A DNA stretch of 64,000 nt from Leifsonia sp. ku-ls (GTDB lineage: Bacteria > Actinomycetota > Actinomycetes > Actinomycetales > Microbacteriaceae): contig QKXI01000010.1 in the NCBI GenBank assembly GCA_003367665.1, positions 1 through 64,000 on the forward strand, written 5' to 3'. Every line of letters begins with the position of its first letter. The stretch's first letter is position 1. Under the pieces are notes generated by a model. The model did not search any database and was not told the DNA's origin. It saw only the letters and a program-made list of their open reading frames with translations. Below, piece after piece: positions 9,149 to 16,033 of this stretch. The translations under genes and the position numbers were made by a program.

Positions 9149-9814
9149 TCAGCTGGAGAGGACGCCGCGCAGGTAGGCGGCGAGGATGCGGCGCAGCCGC
9201 GGCTCGAGGTCGATCAGCGCGTGCCCGAGGCGGGGGTCGCTGCGGTAGAGCTCCGCGACCTCGGGCGTGGGCGTGGAGATCTGCCAGAACGTGCCGGCGA
9301 GCGACGTCGCAGCCGCGACGAGGTCGCGCGCCGCCGCGTCGGGGACGCCGGGGAGGGCGGCGTGCACGGCTTCCGCGATGCGGGCGAGGCTCTCGCCGGT
9401 GGTGAGCTTGAAGGCGCGGACCGCCTCCACCGAGACGTTGCGCTCGAGGTTCAGCGGCGCCTGGGCGAGCAGGTCGCAGAACGGGCCGCGGGCGGCGAGG
9501 GTGGAGGCGAAGGCGTCGGCGACGGCGTCGGCGGTGGAGGCCTCGGCGATCCGGTCGCACAGCACCGGTGTCCACTCGCGCCAGCCCTCGGCGGTGAGCC
9601 GGAGGAAGATCTCCTCGCGCGTCTCGAAGTAGCGCAGCATGGCCGACTTGTGCATGCCGACGGCCTCCGCCACGTCGGTGAGGGTGACCGCCCGGGTGCC
9701 GCGCTCGCGTCCGAGCGTCCTCGCCGCGTCGAGGATCGCGCGCTCCCGCGCGGCCTTCGCCTCGGGGGAGCGGGCGCGGAGGAACGCGGTGTCGCGCTCG
9801 TCGGTCTCGGTCAT
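9149..9814 (-). CDS. TetR-family repressor
   Basis: 221 residues. The N-terminal helix-turn-helix is clear (AILDAARTLGRERGTRAVTL, then DVAEAVGMHKSAMLRYFETREEIF), followed by a helical ligand-binding domain. It is divergent from the SDR gene at 9874, and two palindromes lie between them. The simplest reading is repression of itself and of the SDR gene. The ligand is unknown. Confidence 0.9.
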   Translation of the reverse strand: MTETDERDTAFLRARSPEAKAARERAILDAARTLGRERGTRAVTLTDVAEAVGMHKSAMLRYFETREEIFLRLTAEGWREWTPVLCDRIAEASTADAVADAFASTLAARGPFCDLLAQAPLNLERNVSVEAVRAFKLTTGESLARIAEAVHAALPGVPDAAARDLVAAATSLAGTFWQISTPTPEVAELYRSDPRLGHALIDLEPRLRRILAAYLRGVLSS

Positions 9815-9828
9815 GCCGACAGTTTAGC

Positions 9829-9841
9829 GCAACGGAGTTGC
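9829..9841. promoter_or_regulatory. Short palindrome in the tetR/SDR divergent promoter
   Basis: GCAACGGAGTTGC: perfect 5-base arms around GGA, 15 bases upstream of the TetR start. Candidate second operator or part of a promoter. Confidence 0.45.
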
Positions 9842-9845
9842 ATTA

Positions 9846-9870
9846 GTTAAAGAAACGGTGTTTCATTAAC
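9846..9870. promoter_or_regulatory. Putative TetR operator (25 bp)
   Basis: Arms GTTAAAGAAAC and GTTTCATTAAC are complementary at 10 of 11 positions around a 3-base centre. It ends 3 bases before the SDR start codon, so a bound repressor would block that gene directly. It is AT-rich against a GC-rich background. Confidence 0.7.
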
Positions 9871-9873
9871 CAC

Positions 9874-10737
9874 ATGCAGAAGACATGGTTCATCACCGGC
9901 TCCACCCGCGGCTTCGGCCGCGCCCTCACCGTCGCGGCGCTCGAGGCGGGCGACCGCGTCGCCGCGACCGCGCGCCGACCAGAGCAGCTCGACGACCTGG
10001 TCGCGCGCTACGGCGAGCGCATCGTCCCGCTCTCTCTGGACGTGACCGACGCGGCCCGCGCCGCCGAGGCGCTGCGCGAGGCGTACGAGCGCTTCGGCCG
10101 GCTCGACGTCATCGTCAACAACGCCGGCTACGCGAACGTGTCGCCCATCGAGACGACGACCGACGACGACTTCCGCACCCAGTTCGAGACCAACTTCTGG
10201 GGCGTCTACCACGTCAGCAAGGCGGCCATCCCACTGCTGCGGGAGCAGGGCGGCGGGCTCGTCATCCAGTTCTCCTCGGTCGGCGGACGCGTCGGCGGGT
10301 CGCCGGGCATCGCGTCCTACCAGGCCGCGAAGTTCGCCATCGACGGATTCAGTCGGGTGCTGCGCGCGGAGACCGCGCCGTTCGGGGTGAAGGTGCTCGT
10401 CGTCGAACCGAGCGGCTTCCGCACGGACTGGGCCGGCAGCTCGATGGAGGTGCGCGACATCCCGGCCGAGTACGAGGAGACGGTCGGCCGGATGAACCGG
10501 CGCGTCCGCCAGAGCGGCGAAGGCCCCGCCGGCGACCCGGTCCGCGCCGCCGAGATCCTGGTGGCACTGTCCCGCCGCGACGACCTCCCGACCAACCTCC
10601 CGCTCGGCGTCAACGCCGCGGAGATGAGCGAGGCCCAGGACCGCCGCCTCCTCGCCTCCGATCTCGCCTGGGCCGCCGTCAGCCGCTCGGCCGACGCCGA
10701 CCAGCCCTACCCCGCGCCCTTCCCGCCCGCCGCCTGA
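9874..10737 (+). CDS. Short-chain dehydrogenase/reductase
   Basis: 287 residues, classical SDR: TGSTRGFGRAL cofactor loop, NNAGYANV, the FSSVGGR serine strand and the YQAAK active-site Tyr-Lys. The length fits extended-tail classical SDRs that act on oxo or hydroxy groups of small molecules. It is transcribed away from the TetR gene across a short AT-rich region with two palindromes and is probably its target. The substrate is unknown. Confidence 0.9.
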   Translation: MQKTWFITGSTRGFGRALTVAALEAGDRVAATARRPEQLDDLVARYGERIVPLSLDVTDAARAAEALREAYERFGRLDVIVNNAGYANVSPIETTTDDDFRTQFETNFWGVYHVSKAAIPLLREQGGGLVIQFSSVGGRVGGSPGIASYQAAKFAIDGFSRVLRAETAPFGVKVLVVEPSGFRTDWAGSSMEVRDIPAEYEETVGRMNRRVRQSGEGPAGDPVRAAEILVALSRRDDLPTNLPLGVNAAEMSEAQDRRLLASDLAWAAVSRSADADQPYPAPFPPAA

Positions 10738-10748
10738 CCCGCCCACCA

Positions 10749-10808
10749 TCGAGTCCGCGAAGACTGCACGCGACACGCCGGTTGAGCGTGCAGTCTTCGC
10801 GGACTCGA
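10749..10808. repeat. Perfect 23-bp inverted repeat (intergenic hairpin)
   Basis: The 23 bases at 10749-10771 are the exact reverse complement of 10786-10808, with a 14-base loop. It starts 11 bases after the SDR stop. The arm includes CGCGAAGACTGCACGC. It could be a strong terminator, a REP-like element or a regulator site; the stem is longer than a terminator needs and has no T-run. Confidence 0.7.
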
Positions 10809-10908
10809 CGGAGGGTGACGATTCGGTGAATACGGGGAGGCGGGGGGTCCCGGCAGGCGGTGGGGCGGCTATGCTCCGCACGTAGATGCATGCGGAGGGG
10901 GAACGGTC

Positions 10909-11112
10909 ATGCAGGGATTGTCTTCGGCGGGGGCCTTCGCCTCCGCCCTGGCGCTGGCGGCGATCGTGCTGCTGCTCGCGCCGCTCGGCGAGACGGTGAC
11001 GCCGGTGGTGCGGGGGATCGACCTGGCCGTCGCCGCGGTCGCGGGGGTGGCCGCGGCGACCTGTCTGGGCATCGCCGGGGGCGCCAGGCGGCGGAGGGGA
11101 AGAACCCGCTAG
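10909..11112 (+). CDS. Small two-TM membrane protein, 67 aa
   Basis: Two hydrophobic segments (about residues 7-27 and 38-58) with a basic C-terminal tail RRRRGRTR. It is preceded by a strong GGAGGGGGAA ribosome-binding site 6 bases before ATG. No family is recognised. It precedes the surface-protein gene on the same strand by 95 bases. Confidence 0.65.
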   Translation: MQGLSSAGAFASALALAAIVLLLAPLGETVTPVVRGIDLAVAAVAGVAAATCLGIAGGARRRRGRTR

Positions 11113-11207
11113 CTGTGGGCGCCTCTCGTTTGCCACCATGGGGGTGCCGCGGGCGCCCCTGACCGCAGGGGACGGTCGCGGCGCCGGCGGGGAGACGGGA
11201 GGGCAGC

Positions 11208-13928
11208 ATGCGCGCCGCCCTGCGCACGGCGTCCGTCGCCCTGGTCCTCGTCGCCACGGCGTTTGCGCTCGCGCCGCCCGCTCGCGCCACGGCCGCACCG
11301 ATCACCACGACGTGCGACGTCGCGGCCAACGGCTCCTTCGAAGAGCCGGTCGTGCCGGCGCAGCTGCCGTGGATCACCTCGGTGGACACGCTGAGCGGCT
11401 GGAGCGTCGTCTCCGGAACGGTCGACATCCTCAGCAGTCGGTGGGTCAACGCCAGCGACCAGCTGCAGAGCCTCGACCTGTGGGGTACGGCGCCGGGAAC
11501 GGTGCAACAGACCTTCGGCGGGCTCCGGCCGGGCGGTGTGTACTCGTTCTCGATCGACTACTCGGGGCTGAGCGCCAGCCAGTCCCGCGGGACCGTCTCG
11601 ATCGACGACGGGAGCGGGATGCGGACGCTCGCGACGCTCGCGCCCGCGGCGAACGCCAACACGAGTCGCCAGCCCTATGTGGCCACCTGGCGCACCTACC
11701 GGTTCTCCTTCACCGCGCAGACCGGATCGGCCACGGTCCGCATCGCCAACCAGACGGCGCCGGCGACGATGAACACAGGGCTCTTCATCGACAACTTCCG
11801 CCTGACCCCGGCGGTCTGCGCCGACCACGGCGACGCCCCCGCGAGCTACGGTGACGCCGCGAACGACTTCGGGGCGCCGGGAGACGCCGTCTCCCTCGCG
11901 CTCGGGACGCAGATCGACGCGGAGACCGTGGGCGTGCCGAGCGTGGGAGCCGACTCGGACGACCTCACCGATCTGGACGACGAGGACGGCGTCCGCCTTC
12001 CCCTTGTCGAGTATCCGGGCCATCCGACCGAGGTCGCCGTGACCGTGACGAATCTGGGCGGCCCGGCGACGCTGGCCGGTTGGCTGGACGCCGACGGCGA
12101 CGGTGTGTTCGGCGCGGGCGAGTCCGCTCAGCGGTCGATTCCGGCCGGCTCCGGGACGGCGGCCTACACGCTCACCCTGCCGGCCGGCGTCGGCGCCACC
12201 GGCCACACCTATGCCCGGTTCCGCGTGCTGCCGGAGTCGGAGTCGCCGTCGCCGACGGGCACGATCGCCGGCGGCGAGGTGGAGGACGACCTCGTCACGG
12301 TGGCGCACCCGTCGCTGTCCCTGGTGAAGTCGGCCTCGCTCGCCGTCGACGCGCCGTTCGCGGCGGGACAGGTGGTCACCTACACCTTTGTCGTCACCAA
12401 CGACGGGAACGTTCCTCTGAGCGGTGTCCGCCTGGAGGAGCAGTTCGGCGGTTCCGGCCCTCCGCCGGACACCGGCTCGTGTGGCGGCGATCTGGCGCCG
12501 GGCGCCCAGCTCACGTGCACGGCGAGCTACATGCTCACACCGGAGGACATCGGCAGCGGCGGCGTGGAGAACATCGCCACCGCGCTGGGGACGACCGTGT
12601 TCGACGACGAAGTCCGAAGCGCCCCGGCGACGGTCGACATTCCGGGCGTGCCGCAGCCGGCGCTCGCCTTCGACAAGTCGGTGAGCCCCGAGGTCGTGTC
12701 GGCGGCCGGCGAGGAGGTCACCTTCACGTATGTGCTGAGGAACGCCGGCAACGTGATCCTCTCCCAGCCGACCGTGGTCGAGACGCCGGACGACTTCACG
12801 GGTTCCGGGCCGCTGCCGTCGCCGAGCTGCCCCGATGTCGGTGGTCGGCTGCTGCCGGGCGAACGGCTGACGTGCACCGCGGACTACGTGGTCACCCAGG
12901 CGGACGTCGACGCGGGCGCCCTGCGCAACGCGGCCGCGGGGCAGGCGGTGAGCCCGCGCGGCGCGACGGTGGTGACCGCGCCATCCACCGCCGTCGTCCG
13001 CATCCCGCCCGCTCCCGGCCTGGCGGTGGTCCCCGTGGCCGATGTCCCTCGCACGGCGAAGGCGGGCGACACCGTGCCTTTCTCCTTCGTGGTCGCCAAC
13101 ACGGGGAACGTGACGCTCAGCGGCGTCACGATCACGAGCACCGGTTTCTCCGGGACCGACGCGTTGCCGCCGTACTCCTGCACGCCATCGCTGGACGTGC
13201 TGCAGCCCGGCCAGTCGGCGACCTGCACGGCCGACTACGTGCTGACGCAGGCGGACGTCGACGCCGGGACGATCGAGAACCGGGCCGTGGCGTCCGGCAG
13301 CGGGCCGGACACCGCGAGGGTCGACGCGTTCGAGACGACGGCGACGGTGACCGTCCTCCCCGCCCCGGCCCTCACGCTGGTGAAGACCGCGAACCCGACC
13401 ACGGTGACCCGAGCGGGGGAGCGGGTGACGTACACCTTCGCCGTCGCCAACACCGGCAACCTCACGCTGGACGGCCTCCGGATCGCGGAGGGCGACTTCA
13501 CCGGCGCCGGGACGCTGTCCCCGGTGACGTGCCAGGCCGGCCCGTTCGGGCCCGGCGAGACGCGCACCTGCACGGCGGGCTATGACACGGTCGCCGCCGA
13601 CCTCCTCCACCCGTCCATCGGCAACACCGCCCAGGCGGAGGCGACCGCGCCGGGCCGCCGGCGCGCCGTGTCGGAAGCGGCCACGGCGAGCGTCGTCGTC
13701 GCGAGCGTCGCCCCGCCGGGCGGCGGCGATTCCGGTCCGCCGACGTCGACGGGCGAGGGTGAGCCGGCCGCAGGCGGTCCCGCCCCGACGGCGGCGACCG
13801 GCGGCGCGGCGCCCCTCGCCGACACCGGGACGGATGTCTGGCCCGTCCTGCTGCTTGCCGCGGTCGCGTTCGTCGCGGGCGGCGGCCTCCGTCGGGCGGC
13901 ACGTCACCGCCCACGCCGAGCGCGCTAG
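11208..13928 (+). CDS. Secreted DUF11-repeat surface protein with LADTG-type sorting signal
   Basis: 906 residues. A signal peptide (MRAALRTASVALVLVATAFA, cleavage near ARA-TA) leads to a jelly-roll-like domain (about 35-205; NGSFEEPVVP and FIDNFRLTP resemble DUF642/choice-of-anchor modules). A GEVED domain follows (WLDADGDGVFGAGE to GGEVEDD), then about five DUF11-type beta-sandwich repeats of roughly 120 residues, each with the pattern TYTFVVTNxGNVxLSGV and LxPGxxxTCTA. The C-terminus is a cell-wall sorting signal: LADTG, a hydrophobic segment and a basic tail. It is presumably covalently anchored or displayed at the wall. The repeats carry paired cysteines. The start follows GGGAGGGC. Confidence 0.85.
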   Translation: MRAALRTASVALVLVATAFALAPPARATAAPITTTCDVAANGSFEEPVVPAQLPWITSVDTLSGWSVVSGTVDILSSRWVNASDQLQSLDLWGTAPGTVQQTFGGLRPGGVYSFSIDYSGLSASQSRGTVSIDDGSGMRTLATLAPAANANTSRQPYVATWRTYRFSFTAQTGSATVRIANQTAPATMNTGLFIDNFRLTPAVCADHGDAPASYGDAANDFGAPGDAVSLALGTQIDAETVGVPSVGADSDDLTDLDDEDGVRLPLVEYPGHPTEVAVTVTNLGGPATLAGWLDADGDGVFGAGESAQRSIPAGSGTAAYTLTLPAGVGATGHTYARFRVLPESESPSPTGTIAGGEVEDDLVTVAHPSLSLVKSASLAVDAPFAAGQVVTYTFVVTNDGNVPLSGVRLEEQFGGSGPPPDTGSCGGDLAPGAQLTCTASYMLTPEDIGSGGVENIATALGTTVFDDEVRSAPATVDIPGVPQPALAFDKSVSPEVVSAAGEEVTFTYVLRNAGNVILSQPTVVETPDDFTGSGPLPSPSCPDVGGRLLPGERLTCTADYVVTQADVDAGALRNAAAGQAVSPRGATVVTAPSTAVVRIPPAPGLAVVPVADVPRTAKAGDTVPFSFVVANTGNVTLSGVTITSTGFSGTDALPPYSCTPSLDVLQPGQSATCTADYVLTQADVDAGTIENRAVASGSGPDTARVDAFETTATVTVLPAPALTLVKTANPTTVTRAGERVTYTFAVANTGNLTLDGLRIAEGDFTGAGTLSPVTCQAGPFGPGETRTCTAGYDTVAADLLHPSIGNTAQAEATAPGRRRAVSEAATASVVVASVAPPGGGDSGPPTSTGEGEPAAGGPAPTAATGGAAPLADTGTDVWPVLLLAAVAFVAGGGLRRAARHRPRRAR

Positions 13929-13967
13929 CGCCACACCCACCCTTTGCGCAAGGGGTCCCCCAAAAAG

Positions 13968-13996
13968 TTGACAACCCGTCGCTCCGTGGGAATCAT
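13968..13996 (+). promoter_or_regulatory. Candidate promoter of the EAL gene
   Basis: Consensus -35 TTGACA (13968-13973), a 17-base spacer and AATCAT (13991-13996). The next in-frame GTG is 7 bases after this -10, matching the leaderless spacing seen elsewhere in the window. Confidence 0.5.
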
Positions 13997-14003
13997 CACC
14001 AAG

Positions 14004-14774
14004 GTGACGTTGGTGGACGGGACCCTCGAGGACTTCGCCCGCGATTTCGAGATCGCGCTGGCGCAGCGCCAGGTCATCGCCGCCTACCAGCCGCAGGTGG
14101 ACGTGGCCGACGGCACCGTCGTCGGCGTCGAGGCGCTCGCCCGCTGGACGCACCCGAGGCGGGGCGACGTCCCGCCGGACGTGTTCGTGGACATCGCGCA
14201 GAAGACCGGTCTGCTTCCGCTCCTGACGGCGCGCATCATCTCCGACGTGACCGCGGAGTACATCCCCGGCTGCACCATCGAGGTGGCGGTGAACGTCTCC
14301 GCGACCCAACTGGAGGACCCGGCGCTGTACGACATGTTCGACGGCGCCTTCGCCACCGGCCGCTGCGACCCGAAGACGCTCATCGTCGAGGTGACCGAGA
14401 GTCACAGCATCGACCATCCGGAGCGCGTCGCCGCCCCACTCGAAGCGCTCGCCGCCGCCGGCGTCACCATCTCAGTCGACGACTTCGGAACGGGCCACTC
14501 GTCGTTCGCGCGGGCGGAGTCGCTGCACGCGCGCGAGCTGAAGCTCGACAAGAGTCTCGTGCAGTCCGACGACCGCGTCCGCGAGGTCGCCCAGATCATC
14601 ACCGAGGCGCACAGGCGAGGGATGCGTGTGGTCGGCGAGGGCGTGGAGAGCCGGAGTCAGTTCGACCGGCTGGCGGTCGCCGGATGCGACAGGGCGCAGG
14701 GCTACTGGATCGCGAAGCCGCAACCCGCGAAGTCTCTGCTGTCGTGGTACCGCGCGCGGCGGTCGGGCGGTTGA
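14004..14774 (+). CDS. EAL-domain cyclic-di-GMP phosphodiesterase
   Basis: About 256 residues, a stand-alone EAL domain. Motifs in order: YQPQVD, VEALARW (the EAL motif), NVSATQLEDP, VEVTES, VDDFGTGHSSF, LKLDKSLV, VGEGVES and QGYWIAKP. The metal and catalytic residues (E of EAL, N, E of VTES, DD, K, E of GVES) all seem present, so hydrolysis of c-di-GMP is likely. No sensor or GGDEF domain is attached. GTG 14004 is chosen from the promoter spacing; TTG 13944 or GTG 13986 are possible longer starts. A strong hairpin follows the stop. Confidence 0.88.
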   Translation: MTLVDGTLEDFARDFEIALAQRQVIAAYQPQVDVADGTVVGVEALARWTHPRRGDVPPDVFVDIAQKTGLLPLLTARIISDVTAEYIPGCTIEVAVNVSATQLEDPALYDMFDGAFATGRCDPKTLIVEVTESHSIDHPERVAAPLEALAAAGVTISVDDFGTGHSSFARAESLHARELKLDKSLVQSDDRVREVAQIITEAHRRGMRVVGEGVESRSQFDRLAVAGCDRAQGYWIAKPQPAKSLLSWYRARRSGG

Positions 14775-14781
14775 GACGCAC

Positions 14782-14814
14782 GACGCGCGCGGCCCCGAGG
14801 GGACCGCGCGCGTC
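14782..14814. terminator. Hairpin between convergent genes
   Basis: GACGCGCGCGG and CCGCGCGCGTC form an 11-bp perfect stem with an 11-base loop just after the EAL stop and before the end of the next leftward gene. Confidence 0.65.
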
Positions 14815-14835
14815 AGCGAGCGTGTGAGCGGGAGC

Positions 14836-15093
14836 TCAGAGGGCGTCGAACGAGTCGAGGTCGACGCGCGGCTCCTCCTGGCGTGGAGCGGGCGGGTCCA
14901 CCTCGATCTGCGCCCACGTGACGGGCATGCCCGGCGAGAACAGGACGTCGACGCCGGGGCCGCCCCGCAGCGGCGGGATCGTGACGTAGCCGCCGCCCGC
15001 CCGGACCGCCTCGAGGATCTTGCCGCGCAGGCCGTCCACCGGATCCGGAAGGAAGTAGTCCTTCCCATCGACCGTGAGGCGGTGAACGATCAT
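14836..15093 (-). CDS. Hypothetical protein, 85 aa
   Basis: A small protein beginning MIVHRLTVDGKDYFLPDP with an acidic C-terminus (PRVDLDSFDAL). It looks like a compact alpha/beta fold with the pattern DGLRGKILEAVRAGGGYVTI. No family is named with confidence. It is divergent from the DUF7882 gene at 15217. Confidence 0.6.
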   Translation of the reverse strand: MIVHRLTVDGKDYFLPDPVDGLRGKILEAVRAGGGYVTIPPLRGGPGVDVLFSPGMPVTWAQIEVDPPAPRQEEPRVDLDSFDAL

Positions 15094-15216
15094 GCGGCGA
15101 TCCTTTCAGAGGGGATGATGCAGAAGACTATCGCGCCGTCACGATACACCTGTATTCCGGGCGGGTAAGCTCGCAGGGGCGCCGACCGCGCGCCACTCAC
15201 CAGAGGAAGGGTATCC

Positions 15217-15531
15217 GTGGGCACACTCCGCTACGACGGCGAGAGCTACGAGCTCGACGACCGCCTCCTGTTCCACGTGCAGATCGCGATCAGCACCAAG
15301 CTCCGGCGAGGGGAGAACTTCTTCCTCACGTGGCCGGTCCCCGCCGAGCTCGGCAGCGGCCGGCACACGATCTGGGTGGACAACGGCGTCCCGCTGCACA
15401 TCTTCTACTCCGGCTCCAAGGTGCCGACCCTCAACAAGGACTGGATCGAGGCCATGATCCAGACCGGCAGCCGGGCTTCCGGGATGCTGGTCATGGAGGA
15501 GTCGGAGATCCGCCCTCCCGCCTCCCGCTGA
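15217..15531 (+). CDS. DUF7882-family small protein
   Basis: 104 residues. The pattern MGTLRYDGESYELDDRLLFH, then KLRRGENFFLTW, HTIWVDNGVPLHIFYSGSKVP and LNKDWIEAM matches the short Microbacteriaceae proteins now grouped as DUF7882 and sometimes mislabelled ATP-dependent DNA ligase. The function is unknown. GTG start with AGAGGAAGGG upstream. Its presence supports the family-level assignment of the host. Confidence 0.8.
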   Translation: MGTLRYDGESYELDDRLLFHVQIAISTKLRRGENFFLTWPVPAELGSGRHTIWVDNGVPLHIFYSGSKVPTLNKDWIEAMIQTGSRASGMLVMEESEIRPPASR

Positions 15532-15669
15532 CGCCGGGCCACCGCTTATAGCGGACGCCGGACCCGAAAGCAAGGCCCCCTCATTTTCTTGCTTCCTCGC
15601 AACAGTCGTTCGATCATCTGAGTAGACCTTCGATCGAACCCACGACGGAAGAGAAGTAAGGAAAGAACC

Positions 15670-15936
15670 ATGGCCGAGCAGCTCGCCGACATCGTCGATC
15701 TCCCCACCGAGTACGTCTCCTGGCACTCGCCGGCCGCGGCCCTCTGGGTGGCCTCGACGCCCACCGCGTACGTCGGCATGGTCGACCGGAACCACGACGG
15801 TTTCGTCGCCACCGACTGCACCGGCCGCGAGCTCGGCGTGTACAGCACCCTGGAGTCCGCCCGGGTGGCCGTCTACGGCGCCTGGGTCGCCCCGACCCCC
15901 GCGGAGCAGCACGCGGACCACGCGCTCATCGCCTGA
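15670..15936 (+). CDS. Hypothetical protein, 88 aa
   Basis: A small soluble protein (MAEQLADIVDLPTEYVSWHS...). It contains a beta-rich middle (TAYVGMVDRNHDGFVATDCTG) and no signal or membrane segment. AGTAAGGAAAG provides a ribosome-binding site. A perfect hairpin terminator follows. The preceding 138-base gap holds only its probable promoter and leader. Confidence 0.65.
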   Translation: MAEQLADIVDLPTEYVSWHSPAAALWVASTPTAYVGMVDRNHDGFVATDCTGRELGVYSTLESARVAVYGAWVAPTPAEQHADHALIA

Positions 15937-15988
15937 CCCCACGACCGTCCCGGCCGGCGTTTCGGGTGCGCCCACCGGGATCTCGCGG

Positions 15989-16017
15989 AACCCCGGCACC
16001 GTCCTGGTGCCGGGGTT
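15989..16017. terminator. Bidirectional terminator
   Basis: AACCCCGGCACC and GGTGCCGGGGTT form a 12-bp perfect stem with a 5-base loop between convergent genes. Confidence 0.75.
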
Positions 16018-16033
16018 CCCTCGTCTCCACCCG

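Noticed and set aside
11109-14417. 1,102-codon leftward frame opposite the surface protein
   Set aside because: Shadow frame; the plus-strand DUF11 repeats are clearly real.
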